Positions 1-10,079 are shown, counted from the first letter of the stretch. The stretch is DNA of 24,178 nt from Priapulus caudatus (GCF_000485595.1 NW_014577433.1:133477-157654), one strand, 5' to 3'. Program-made: numbers and translations. The notes: generated by a model from the sequence alone, not told the origin.

Positions 1-98
1 GTAGTAGTCCGTACCGACCGTACTACTAACTAACAACCGACCGACCGACCGACCCGACCCGTACCGACCGAACGAACGAACGACGACACGACGACGAC

Positions 99-180
<82 letters not shown>

Positions 181-204
181 ATCACACACACAAACACACA
201 CACG
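1..204. repeat. Compound microsatellite: ACCG/CGA blocks then (CA)n
   Basis: The window opens in degenerate ACCG and GAAC tetranucleotides, then CGA triplets (about 80-100). An essentially pure CA run of about 39 dinucleotides follows at 100-178, with a shorter interrupted CA tail to 203. The string of different simple repeats side by side is typical of slippage-prone animal non-coding DNA. No gene is visible. Confidence 0.95.
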
Positions 205-205
205 C

Positions 206-366
206 ATGTATATGTATATATATATATATATATCAGGAGTGAATAATAATAGATTATATCTATTATCTATATCTAGATTATCGAGATCTACATTTAGTTA
301 TATCTATATAGATTATATATATTATATCTATTATTATTCACTTCTATATATATATATATATATATG
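206..366. repeat. Foldback repeat embedded in a (TA)n tract
   Basis: A (TA)n run (about 208-233) is interrupted by about 110 bp, and (TA)n resumes at about 345-365. The insert begins with GTGAATAATAATAGAT (239-254) and ends with its reverse complement (about 326-341), and the AT-rich interior also pairs imperfectly. This could be a small MITE inserted in a TA run, or an AT-rich palindrome grown by slippage. A short open frame here is just translated TA repeat. Confidence 0.6.
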
Positions 367-370
367 GTTC

Positions 371-1352
371 ATTCTTGGCTTGACTTCAAGAGCCAACTCA
401 ATTTTCGTGGGAACACTTGCTAACTCGGTGATAACTTGACACGAAAACCGTGAATGGCTCGATAAACGTCTAGCGTGAGTTCTAAACTAACCCAATGTAG
501 AGAATCGCCGAGTAAAGCCCCCTGCCTAATGCTTTCTATTTCCAGTGTGGCATTTCCGTGAATACCGCAATTTCAACCCTGCTAAAAATTCCTACTCGGA
601 CTGCTTATACTTACTTACTCACAAGGCTGGTCGTGATTGACGGGCGCCAACCTTTGACGATGTATTTCTACGGAAAACGCGTATTCATCTGGCCGTGTAT
701 ACGCTGTTGGTTGGGCCGAGAAAGTTGTCGCGTAGACGTGTTTCGACCTGCTGAGTTATTTCCCACCCATTTGCTGCCTGGGCGGCTCACCGTGGCAGGG
801 CGTTGGTGGTGGTGATGTGATGTGACAAGCAAGTTATCAGTGAGTTGCTAAGCCGGGAGAACAGCGCGACCCACTGATGCTGTAAACACCTCGTGGCACG
901 ACGGACAAGCATGTTAGCTGTGTACTTCAGCGCATCAATTATTCATGCCCAGTGGGTTAGAAATTAATTAATCATTGGATGGAAGTGAGGTCTGTTCATA
1001 CTGTCATAAAGCCTTCATTAATATTTATTTTGGGTTCCATCCGGTGTCCTGGGTGACCAGGCAGGCATTCTACGCGCCACTGTCACAATGCGTGTATCGG
1101 CACTGCTTGTTTTAATAGTTAATTGCCCTGTCGCGTGGGCGTTTAACGCAGTCGCCTTGATAGCCTGCGATGTCATATAAATATCTTCCGTGTCGTTTCG
1201 TTCCTCCTCATGGCCTCTATAAATTTTCTATAATGCCATCCAGGGTTTCCTGTGCGCTGGTTTTACCTCCGCTTTATGACGAGTTGCTTGGAGTTTTGCT
1301 GCTTTTATAGTGCGGGGCGACTCTACGTCATTGTTCCGCAGCTTCTGTACGT
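371..1352. other. Intergenic stretch, no gene seen
   Basis: Mixed-composition unique-looking DNA. The only open frame above 80 codons (558-815) has no recognisable domain and ends in a Gly/Trp-rich stretch. The segment at about 384-475 resembles one at 5188-5275 (see findings). Nothing else is recognised. Confidence 0.5.
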
Positions 1353-1357
1353 CTGTG

Positions 1358-1388
<31 letters not shown>

Positions 1389-1398
1389 ATGCGTGTGA
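1353..1398. repeat. (GTGC)n microsatellite
   Basis: About eight tandem GTGC tetranucleotides, followed by a GCAT variant and TG. This is one of several GTGC-type blocks in the window. Confidence 0.9.
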
Positions 1399-2555
1399 TC
1401 ATGTGTGCGCCGTTGACCGCTATTAATTGCTATTTTATAGAACTCGCGATGTAATCTAGTTACGTTCGAAGGCCATAGGTTAGGATTCTTTACATGGCTG
1501 TGTTATAGATGCATTAGTACTGCACGCGCGCATCTACTTAGCCTCACTTGCGTCATTGTCATTGGCAGCCAGGTTTGATAAGCATGACCAAACATTCAGT
1601 GGAGTTAAGTTTCACGGACGTGTGCAGCAAGCTGATCGCGATAGCTTATATAACTCGCACTCCATTAGAGGTGATCATATTTAATTTAAAAAATAAACAA
1701 TGTTAATATTACAATTAGTTGCATCTATTTATTGATAATGTTATACCCTACTGATAGAAAGATATCGACTCCGCTGATTTGGCTGAATTCATATAAGGCA
1801 ACGCTATGGCGCTTGGTTGCATATTGGATTATTATTTTATGCGGGATTAAGTTTAATATGTAGAAGTAGACATGCACTAGTTCAAGGGAAAGCAATTTCT
1901 ATCACTGCTTGGGTAGGCCTAATCATAACCAGGAAACCTCACACGGGTGGTCTGCAATGGGGCAGTAAGTGGTACAGTATAGGTTAGTTTATTCCACCGT
2001 ATCTCTATGTGCACAGAAGGCGGGCGGACATGGGGGCTTCGTGGGTGGAGGTTTTGATGCTTTGACTTTACACTGTGTGCGCGCGCAAGTAGACGCCCCT
2101 AATTTTTGCCGAGTCACTGCGTTTTTAGTAGCGTCATTGTACGCTGTGTGTACATTGTCGCGGAACCGTGAAAAGCACGCAACATCAATAGGGAAATATT
2201 TGTTAATTTCCTGTTGGGATTCATGTGTACAGATGCGCTATTACATAACGCTTTCGCTCGCATTGGTGAGCAATACGGCTTCGTGAATGCAGTCGAAGAC
2301 AGGCCTAACATTTTTTCAGTGGCGTGGCTTGTGTTATCCGCTAGAGTCTAATTGAAGTTGTACGAATCGCTGTTTTTCTTGCGATCAGGCGCGTGTCAGC
2401 TTGCTCCGCGTAATTGGATCTTAATGGAACTCCGCGTTCATCGTACGCCTTCCAGTTCAATCTTTTTCGCGAAGAGCGTCGATAAATTATCATATTGATG
2501 CCAATTCTGTTGTAATTATCACGGGGCGTCTGATATTATCCTGTTTCGTGCAGCT
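1399..2555. other. Intergenic stretch, no gene seen
   Basis: No recognisable protein, RNA or repeat. Overlapping open frames at 1969-2286 (plus) and 2114-2311 (minus) lie opposite one another, lack domains and are of ordinary chance length. Confidence 0.5.
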
Positions 2556-2945
2556 GTGTGGTGTGTGTGTGTGTGTGTAGTGTGTGTGCTGTGGTGTGTG
2601 TCGTGCCGTGGGATACGTGTCATGTCTGTGTGGTGTAGTGTTGTGCGTGTGCGGTGCGTGCGTGCGTGCGTGGGTGCGCGCCGTGTTGTAGTGTGCGTGC
2701 GTGTGTTGTGTGTGGTGTGCTGTGATGTGTGTGTGTGTGTGTGTGTGTGTGTGGTGTGTTTGCTGTGTGTGTGGTTTGTGTGTGGCGTGGTCTGTGCGTC
2801 TGCGTGCTCGTGATGTACGTATGCTGCGTGCGTTGTGTGATGTGTATGTGCCCAGGTGGTGTGTGTTTGATGTGTGTGTGTTGTGTGTGGCGTGGAGTGT
2901 GTGCCGCGCGCGTGCCTGCCGTGCGTGCTGTGCATGCGTTGGAGT
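2556..2945. repeat. Long degenerate TG/GTGC-rich block
   Basis: About 390 bp made almost only of TG, GTGC and GTGTGG units, with a purer (TG)n core near 2727-2752. Every frame on both strands is open for long distances because the repeat contains few stops, giving Cys-Val-rich or His-Thr-rich pseudo-proteins. These should not be annotated as genes. Long alternating purine-pyrimidine DNA of this kind can adopt Z-form. Confidence 0.9.
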
Positions 2946-4119
2946 TTAATTACTGCTACGCGGTGTTCCTTACATGGCGCTGAATTATTTGTGCTGTGTG
3001 TAGTCGTAGTACGTGATATCTGTTACAACTCTGTATACATGCCGTTTGAGTGACGTCTCTCTATAGATTCCTGTGACAACCGTTGTTGGTCGCCGTGGAC
3101 GGGTCTTAAACAACGAACAGTGCGAATTGCGGGATAATTTGCCTCATCTACTGGCATACTTTGGTAAGAGCCATCTAAATTGTGTCTTAATTGTGTGCCC
3201 TGTGCTATTATGGGACTTATATTAAGAAAATGCTGGTTTGTCGGGATGGTTGTTATAGCGTGTGGTATCAGGGTTGTCGAGAAATCTGGGCTTCCTCGCG
3301 AAGCCATATTGCCTTAGTAGCGGAGGCTGTGTGAACTTCTCGCGTGGAAAACATTGTAAAAACAGGAATCTGTCGCTCAAGCGCCAGATTGCTGCAAGTA
3401 AAAAGAACGAAATCCTGGGTGGATAGCCTTTGAAGCACTACTAATGTAACGCCTTCCAGCAGGAAGTTGTCATGGAAACAGCCTCTGTGATCGTGTGGGC
3501 GTGCGCGCGTGAGTGCGCGTGCATGCATGCGTGCGCGCGTGTGTGCTATAATACTTACGAACAGTATATCGCTGCCGTTGTGGCCCAACGTGTATCCCGT
3601 ATATGACCCAAAGCACGATTGTATGTGTGCCGTACAATGGACTGTAACACGATTGCGTTGGTTCCAATCATTCTTCTTCAGCGACGCTAACTGACAATAT
3701 ATAGAGTCGGTGCGCGTGACCGTTTCGCCCGAGGCTACGTTATTTGCCGTAAGAAATCTTATACAGGTCATTACGCAACCGACTCTTTATAGTAAAATTC
3801 AACTACCATTCTATATTTGGTGAATTTAGTCGAGCATGCAGAGCAAATTTTGCGGAATTTTGATCGTAATCGATTTCAATATTAGTTCATCATCAAAACT
3901 CGCGCAGCTCGCCGGCTGCAAATGACATCGCGAGAACCTGACCTCTGTCACTCGCTCAAGTTCAGTGAGAGCGGCGATCAATATGGAAGGCATTAGTTTT
4001 ATCGAACCTAGAGCATTTCTTACCAGATCATGTCGCTAGGTGCCGTTTATACCGTCTGTTCCATCTCGTGATAGACGGTCCCTAACTCTCTTACTAACCC
4101 CTCTACCGGCCACATGCAT
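2946..4119. other. Intergenic stretch with a short GTGC block
   Basis: No gene recognised. A degenerate GTGC/GCGC block lies at about 3490-3546. A minus-strand frame at 3268-3771 is open for 167 codons, but its middle is the translated GTGC block and it has no recognisable domain. A second minus frame (3023-3307, 94 codons, ATG start) is also unrecognised. Both lengths are compatible with chance in a window of this size. Confidence 0.45.
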
Positions 4120-4412
4120 ATACACGCACTGTCTAACATGCGCATGCACACATACACATGGACGCACGCGCGTACTCGTGCACGGGCGCACGCTCGCACA
4201 CACACACATATAGATACGTACACACACAGACAGATACACGCACACGCCCTCACACACAACCACACACACTTGCTCACACACGCGCGCGCGCGCGCGCACA
4301 TGCACATGGCCACACACACGCACACACGCGCGCGCACGCGCACATGCACATGGCCACACACACGCACGCACACACACGAACGCACGCACGCTCGCATGCA
4401 CACGCACACACA
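4120..4412. repeat. Degenerate CA/CGCA-rich block with a (CG)n core
   Basis: About 290 bp of CA, GCAC and CGCG units. It holds an uninterrupted CG run at 4281-4297 and a tandem duplication of about 44 bp (the CATGCACATGGCC word at 4299 and again at 4343). It is open in several frames only because of the repeat. The alternating CG/CA tract is a strong Z-DNA candidate. Confidence 0.9.
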
Positions 4413-4671
4413 ATCAATGGCTGGATCGATTCTGAAAGACGGCTGACAGAAGAATGGTTTGCACACAGACGGAAACCTCAGTTAAGCACGAGTAAAACCT
4501 TGAAATGGTATCCCGTAGTTGCGGCATCAAAGCAGCATATACTTGCCGGGAAAGGTTAATGAGCTCTGTCTATCCATTTTTGTCAATTTTACCCAGATTA
4601 GTCAATATTCGTAAGGCCTTACCAATTTCACACGCAATATGCAGATTGTTCATTTTGGTAGGGATGCATAA
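4413..4671. other. Short unique stretch, nothing recognised
   Basis: Unique-looking DNA between the CA-rich block and the MITE. It has no recognisable gene or repeat. Confidence 0.4.
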
Positions 4672-5138
4672 TACAGTAAAAACCCGCGTATAAGAACCTA
4701 GTGATTAAGAACCTGTTAGGCTAAGATTTTCCATTTAGAGCCCCTTGACATAAGAACCTGTTGTAGCCTAAAATTTGAAACAGGTTCTTATTTGATAAAA
4801 TTCAGTTAACACTTTAAAATTCATAAATTAACTAAAACAAGTTCTTGGTGGTCTATATACCTCTATTAGGTATAAAGGGCATAAAAAGAAATAAGAACGT
4901 AGAATAGGGTTTGTATTTGTCTAGATTGCAGTCATTTAGATATAATTATATGAATATTTTGTATAAACAATGGACTGCACCAATATTCTACCAGCCACAA
5001 GCACCTTTTTTTATAAAGAGAATAAGAACCTATTTAAGAACCTAAATAGCCTAATTTCCCAGTACACACCAATTATATAAGAACCTTTTTAGGCTAACCT
5101 GGAAAAATACAGGTTCTTATACGCGGGTTTTTACTGTA
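4672..5138. mobile_element. Complete pogo/Tc1-mariner-like MITE with TA target duplication
   Basis: The element occupies 4674-5136 (463 bp). Its first 26 bases are the exact reverse complement of its last 26. Both termini start CAGTAAAAACCCGCG and run on to TATAAGAACCT. TA flanks both ends (4672-4673 and 5137-5138), the target duplication expected of the Tc1/mariner superfamily. The CAGT start and the C-rich, then TATAA, layout match pogo-type termini. There is no coding capacity, so it is non-autonomous and depends on a transposase elsewhere. The interior carries repeated AAGAACCT words: direct at 4692, 4707, 4752, 5024, 5036 and 5079, inverted at 4782 and 5111. Perfect TIRs suggest a recent insertion. 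Confidence 0.93.
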
Positions 5139-5741
5139 TATGCCAATTATACTGTTTACCCGCACCGGGTACCGCAACATCATCTAGGAGTTCAAGAGCC
5201 ACTCAGATTTTGGTAAACTATAGACTGTATTAGAAATTACTTTCCGAAAACCGACTATGTTCGGTAAATGTCGGTGTGAAAAGGTTTAATGTAGATTTAA
5301 CAGTGTGGTCGATTATTGTAGTTGTACCGTTAGGATGTCCACTTCTCGGGTGGCCAGCTGCTGATACGGTTAGAAACTGCAATTGCTTTCTCTGGTGAGT
5401 GATGGTTTAGCCTATCTGCCAGATGAACTATCTGTTAAATTGGTTGTAAACTGTAACGCTAGTGCGTTTTACTGTACCCCAGAGAATAGACCACCGACAG
5501 AACAATCCACGCGTTTCGTTGTCGGTGTTGCGTCTCCTCATGTTGACTGTTTTTGCCGATTTTGCATTTGTTATCCTGCAAGATCGTCATGAATATTAAA
5601 CTTTTAACTTTCGCTCTGGTGGTTGATTTATGTTTCCGCGACAATATTGCGACATTAAAATTCTATTGAAGAGCAAGAGAGTTCGTTCTAATATAATAAC
5701 TACACGCGCAGTTTCCTCGGCGTATTGTTAAGGTGAGTGCG
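5139..5741. other. Intergenic stretch, no gene seen
   Basis: Unique-looking DNA between two mobile elements. Short frames at 5383-5592 (plus) and 5459-5644 (minus) overlap on opposite strands and have no domain. The segment 5188-5275 resembles 384-475. Confidence 0.45.
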
Positions 5742-5766
5742 TCACCGTAACTAGCACGAGCATAAC

Positions 5767-6094
5767 CAGTCTGTTCTGCTAGCATCTATGACAAATACGA
5801 CATAAACGCATATACGCTCTCCTATGACACTATTTGCCATAGGAAGATTCTTCCTATGACAAATATTGCTGTATGTGTTGTGCGCATCAGAGGAGTTTAG
5901 GAGCGCGATTATGAACGCAAGCAGTGAATTTCAGCTGTAAAGCGGAACGAAGTTGACTCGCCAATATTTGTTATAGGAAGAATCTTCCTATGACAAATAG
6001 TGTCATAGTTGAGCGTAATATGCGCATGTCGTATTTGTCATAGATGCTAGCAGAACATGTTGCCGCATAACATGACATGTTTGTCTGATTTTAC
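5767..6094 (+). repeat. Left arm of the foldback element
   Basis: The outer sub-arm (about 5772-5870) and inner sub-arm (about 5960-6057) are inverted copies of each other. The single-copy core between them (about 5871-5959) ends in a word shared with the third copy at 17.7 kb. The last 37 bp (6058-6094) lie outside the sub-arm palindrome but are still matched, inverted, at the inner edge of the right arm. Short open frames here are by-products of the palindrome. Confidence 0.85.
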
Positions 6095-6689
6095 ATGTCT
6101 TTGTCTCATCAATCAGTAATCTTGATCTCGTTTTATGGTTAGCTTGTTGTATTGTACTCCCAATTTTGTCGTTTTTTAGGTAAAGATTCAAGCACACGTT
6201 TTGAACACAGCCGCCCTTATATTTCCTGCTTATCGTGGCGTCCAGACGCAGCTAGCCGATATATAACAAGCACGTGCAGAATAACGTGTCATACTACACG
6301 TCTACTTACATTCGTGATGTCCTTTAGGCTGCCATAACATTAACTTACAAATTTTGTTTTCTGTGTGAGTTGCTTTTTGCCATGCGTGTTCTTCTTCGTT
6401 TATTTTGTGATGCACAGGACACGGATATTTTTCCCTGAATGCCATTTCTTATCGTTCATGTTAATCTGGCGCAAGGATGGCTCGCGCAGTTATTTCAATC
6501 CGAGAAATGTTTTTAAAGCAACATTTTTTTTGGCCAAATTATGAAGGATTGCAATTTTCTTTACAAGAGTTACAGAGATAACATTTATTTTAATTTAGTA
6601 AAAATTATGTTAGCGCGTAAAGATAAACGAACTAGCAACTGCTTGCACATCGTGACATCATAAAAACACCGTACATCGTGATCGTGATC

Positions 6690-7011
6690 GTAAAATCAGA
6701 CAAACATGTCATGTTATGCGGCAACATGTTCTGCTAGCATCTATGACAAATACGACATGCGCATATATACGCTCTCTTATGACACTATTTGTCATAGGAA
6801 GATTCTTCCTATGACAAATATTGGCGAGTCAATTTCGTTCCGCTTTACAGCTGAAATTCACTGCTTGCGTTCATAATAGCGCTCCAAAACTCCTATGATG
6901 CGCACAACACATACAACAATATTTGTCATAGGAAGAATCTTCCCAAATAGTGTCATAGGAGAGCGTATATGCGTATGTCGTATTTGTGATAGATGCTAGC
7001 AGAACAGGCTG
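6690..7011 (-). repeat. Right arm of the foldback element (inverted copy)
   Basis: Reverse complement of the left arm. It begins with the 37-bp inner extension (6690-6726) and ends near GCTAGCAGAACAGGCTG. The second palindrome in this arm (about 6920-6949) has lost part of its right half, so the arms have begun to diverge. The palindrome at 6786-6820 is perfect apart from its central base. Confidence 0.85.
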
Positions 7012-7027
7012 ATGGGCGAGTAACGTC

Positions 7028-7792
7028 GGATTACACAGAGTATGAGTCAACAAGACTCTTTGTCCATCGCTCCGATTATTGATCGTATTATTAATTAATT
7101 AAAACGTATTCATTTATATAAAATAAGTCGGGAAATATATTTTTGTGTGATTAGCGCTTACATTTCATACAAAAGACCACTAAACGTTAACAAATATATA
7201 GGCTTCCCCAATATCAAAACCTGTTTAATAAACGATCGAGTCAATTTAATAAACCGAGAGCTGAAATAGTCGCGTGACGCGTCAACGTCCATCGCCTTCA
7301 CACTTGCCATGAGTTCTAGTTGCCCAGTAGTGCAAAGTCGTCGAACCTCTACGCTGTATTATGAAATCCGTTATAACGCAAGACCACTCAGTGCCATGGA
7401 CATTATTTCCTACTCTATTCTCACGCGACAGATAGGAACTAAATCTGCTAAAGTGGTTTATATAGTCGCAAATGGCATTGTTGAGGTGTTTCATAACTGA
7501 CTCCGTAGTGCGTTAAAACACGTTTAATTACGGCCGCTAAGTAAATGCTCTACCTATACCCATGGACAGCCACGAATCATACAAGGCTACGTATTGAGTT
7601 CTGGAATTTTGTCGCCGCCGCCCCTGAACCGCACAGGAAGAACACGCCGCATCACGTATACCCGCCGAAAAGTTGTCACTTACTAGACGGACCTATCAAT
7701 GCCCTAACTACTCTACACATTCCTCGACCACCGTTTATCAAATCTATACCGCTGTCAGCGATTTTCTCAGCAGTCCAATATGGTGTTGTGTG
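7028..7792. other. Intergenic stretch, no gene seen
   Basis: Unique-looking DNA. An ATG-initiated frame (7545-7961, 138 codons) begins here but runs straight through the GTGC block that follows, has no recognisable domain and is probably spurious. Confidence 0.4.
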
Positions 7793-7853
7793 TTGCGTGC
7801 GTGCGTGCGTGCGTGCGTGCTGTAGCGTGCGTGCGTGCGTGAGTGTGCGACAT
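7793..7853. repeat. (GTGC)n microsatellite
   Basis: Two runs of tandem GTGC separated by a CTGTAGC interruption. It translates as cycling Val-Arg-Ala-Cys. Confidence 0.9.
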
Positions 7854-8319
7854 TTACGTATGCATCGATATTGTTACCTTGCTGACATCCGGGGGTTGCT
7901 CTGCCGTTCCGTCATGGCCGTAGTTAAATTCTCTATCGGACGAGAAAGCGAGAAGAGTTAGGACAATGTTCTGTTTTTAACTGGTAATCATTGCCCGTCT
8001 CCTCGGCACGGCCCGTGCCTCATGAAAAGCCAGCTGCTAGAATTGCACGCGAACCGGCGTGCGAGCAATTTATGGCTTCGTATTGCATCATTTATAAACT
8101 GATGCTGCTGAGTTTCATGGATTGCAGACCCGAGGCGCGCTGTCGGCGCTGCTGGGTGGGCCGTGGCGAGCGACGAAGCTTGTATCATTCTCACACCGCT
8201 GAGCTAATATGATCCTATTTGAAATGGTCCGTGCACCTGATTGAATGGGCTTGGAGAGAAATTATATGAATGGTATTTCTAGCGTATAATACTTTTTTCT
8301 AAGATAGGCGTTTACGTGA
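7854..8319. other. Intergenic stretch, no gene seen
   Basis: Unique-looking DNA with no recognisable coding or RNA gene. Opposed short open frames near 7990-8210 have no domain. Confidence 0.4.
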
Positions 8320-8592
8320 GAAGAGCGAGCACGAAACAGTAAAGCGAGAGCGAGCGAGAGAGGGAAGCAGAGCGTGAGCGAGAATAGGAGCGATAGCTCC
8401 TATGATAGAGAAAGAGTAATGAGCGAGCGAGAGATAGACAGATAGACCGACAGACAGAGTGACAAACAAACAGACAGACGGACGGACGGATAGACGAGAC
8501 GGATGGACAGCATACAGCAGACAGGACGAAGAAAGCAGAAAGACGACAGACAGACAGCAGAGCGAAGACAGACAGACAGACAGCGACGAGTC
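8320..8592. repeat. Purine-rich GAGC/GACA/GGAC microsatellite complex
   Basis: A nearly pyrimidine-poor strand of GAGCGA units grades into GACAGATAGACA, GGAC and CAGA units. Open frames across it are low-complexity (Arg/Asp/Thr or Ser/Leu-rich) and not genes. Confidence 0.9.
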
Positions 8593-8737
8593 AGGTGTGC
8601 GTTGTGTGTGTGGTGTCACATGTGTGCTTTTTGTAGGTGTGTGCATGTGTGCGTGGTGCGTGCGTAGCGTGCGTGCGGTGCGTGCTGGTGCGTGTTGGGT
8701 AGTTTAGTTGCGCATGGTAGTTGAAGGTGTTGTGCGC

Positions 8738-8776
<39 letters not shown>

Positions 8777-8790
8777 GTGTGTAAGCGTGA
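8593..8790. repeat. Degenerate TG/GTGC block ending in pure (TG)n
   Basis: TG- and GCGTGC-rich DNA immediately follows the purine-rich complex and ends in a clean (TG)n run at about 8740-8770. The abrupt change from purine-rich to alternating purine-pyrimidine sequence occurs near 8595. Confidence 0.9.
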
Positions 8791-9398
8791 GATAGGGATG
8801 GAGGGTTAGAGGGAAGAATGATGGCGAGCAAATAACTATAGGCGTGAGTTTAGAAAGGATTTCTCTATGAATTGCACGTCGCTATATTGCTATTATTATA
8901 CGAAGCCAAAATCGCGTTCCTCAAAAAACCATTTCGATTTCTGGTTACGTGCGCGAAAGCCGCGATATCTAGTTTCTTTCCCCTTCACACCGAACATTTT
9001 CTGCTTGTCGGTAATTGTTGCCGGTATATATGTATTCCATTTCTGAAATAAACTAATAGGAAACTCGACTGCCGCCGCTTAACGTATCTGATATCGTGAG
9101 ACGGAGCGCGCGTTAGCACACTCCAGCTCTCCTCTATTCACGTATAAAATGTCGCTTGTCTGCGCTGAATTTCATTACCGAGCCGCGTTCTGGAAAATAG
9201 ATTTTTTTTTAGATGCGCAGCGCGCATCCGCTGCGCATCGATTCTTGGTTCGGTGACGATGAGAGACGTGGCTGGGAGCAGGCGATTTCTGATTAGCGTC
9301 TTTCTGCGCGCCGAGTGTGGGCAGCGTTTGATGTCGATGCGGCAAATAATATCTTCTGATTTCATAAACGAGCGAAAGAGGGGTGTCGTCTAGGGCTT
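8791..9398. other. Intergenic stretch with one strong GC hairpin
   Basis: No gene recognised. It contains a perfect 11-bp-stem hairpin at 9212-9239, preceded by a run of T (listed separately). Confidence 0.4.
9212..9239. other. Perfect GC-rich hairpin
   Basis: GATGCGCAGCG (9212-9222) pairs perfectly with CGCTGCGCATC (9229-9239) across a six-base loop. A run of ten T precedes it (9201-9210), so a minus-strand transcript would have the hairpin followed by A, not U. It is therefore not a classical terminator. Function unknown. Confidence 0.6.
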
Positions 9399-9600
9399 AA
9401 TGTTACGTTGTGCCTTAACGTTACGCTACGGCTGAACGCTACGCTACGCCTGAACGGTACGTACGTTACATTCTTACGTTACGTTACGCGTTAACGTTAC
9501 GTTACAACCTAACGTTACGTTACATCCTTACGTTACGTTACGCGTTAACGTTATGTTACACCCTAACTTTACGTAACGCCTTAACGTTACGCCATAGCGT
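9399..9600. repeat. 18-bp minisatellite (AACGTTACGTTACAYCCT)n, about 11 units
   Basis: Consecutive 18-bp units can be laid out without gaps from 9399 to 9600, except for one 22-bp unit at 9453-9474. Within the unit, CGTTA is repeated at 6-bp spacing, so the array probably grew from a 6-bp ancestor of the CGTTAA/CGTTAC type. CpG is retained in nearly every unit. Confidence 0.9.
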
Positions 9601-10079
9601 GCACATATTCGTGCGTAATGAACTTATGTAGGGCACAGCATCTTCAGAAATACTCGTTCCTCCTGCATGTACACCAGTACCGATTATTATTAGTATAGTT
9701 CGTTTACCATCTGAGCGTGGGGTGGTGTTTTTATTAATCGTATTTTGGCACTTCCGACTCCCCGATGTGTTATTGATAATAAGTACATGTGTTTGTGGAA
9801 TCGAAGGTTAGTGGGTCACAGCACTTTTGTTAAACACAGAAAACGCATTTTTCAAAAACGGATGATTTTTTTTATGTTCGCACAAATCACCGATATTTTG
9901 AAAAGAGCGAAGGTGATGGTAGCATGCAGGAAAGCAATCACGCTTTCAACAATTTGATGGCTCATCCCTGTGCAGTACAGGTGACAGGTTTTGAAAAAGC
10001 ATTTCCTGTGCAGCTGTTATTTGAAAAAAAAATTACGATCTATTCTTTTTATATGCCAACAAAACACATGTGAGTCGGT
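9601..10079. other. Intergenic stretch, no gene seen
   Basis: AT-leaning DNA. The open frame at 9745-9957 has no domain and no similarity I can recognise. If a pol region belonging to the neighbouring minus-strand gag remnant had existed, this is where it would lie, but I see no protease or reverse-transcriptase motif. Confidence 0.4.

Larger units (their letters stand above)
5742..7027. mobile_element. Large foldback element with long, internally palindromic inverted arms
   Basis: Two arms, 5767-6094 (328 bp) and 6690-7011 (322 bp), are inverted copies differing by scattered substitutions and small deletions. Weaker matching extends outward to about 5742 and 7027. They flank about 595 bp of unrelated DNA (6095-6689) with no recognisable coding. 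Each arm is itself an imperfect inverted repeat of about 95-bp sub-arms around a ~95-bp core. Each sub-arm holds a 33-35-bp palindrome centred on GGAAGATTCTTCC, the cleanest at 6786-6820. The outer boundary lies near CAGYCTGTTCTGC. I see no clear target-site duplication. Alternatives are an inverted dimer of a ~290-bp MITE or a locally duplicated segment. A third, decayed copy lies at 17640-17855. Confidence 0.85.

Noticed and set aside
2519-2983. Long overlapping open frames on both strands (Cys-Val and His-Thr rich, up to 138 codons)
   Set aside because: They are translations of a TG/GTGC repeat that contains almost no stop codons in any frame.
3268-3771. 167-codon minus-strand frame with ATG
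   Set aside because: About one frame of this length is expected by chance in 24 kb in six frames. Its middle is a translated GTGC block and no domain is recognisable.
4002-4015. GGTTCGAT word (minus strand) considered as a tRNA B box; similar words near 7333 and 15735
   Set aside because: No T-arm stem around the word, and no A box or acceptor pairing at the right distance.
4036-4559. Several overlapping frames of 110-139 codons on both strands
   Set aside because: Translated CA/GCAC repeat, with no domain and the same low-complexity pattern on both strands.
5831-6949. GGAAGATTCTTCC palindromes considered as heat-shock elements
   Set aside because: The GAANNTTC spacing is present, but the word is fully explained by the longer palindrome of the foldback element and there is no adjacent gene.
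7545-7961. 138-codon ATG frame
   Set aside because: Runs through a GTGC microsatellite and has no recognisable domain.
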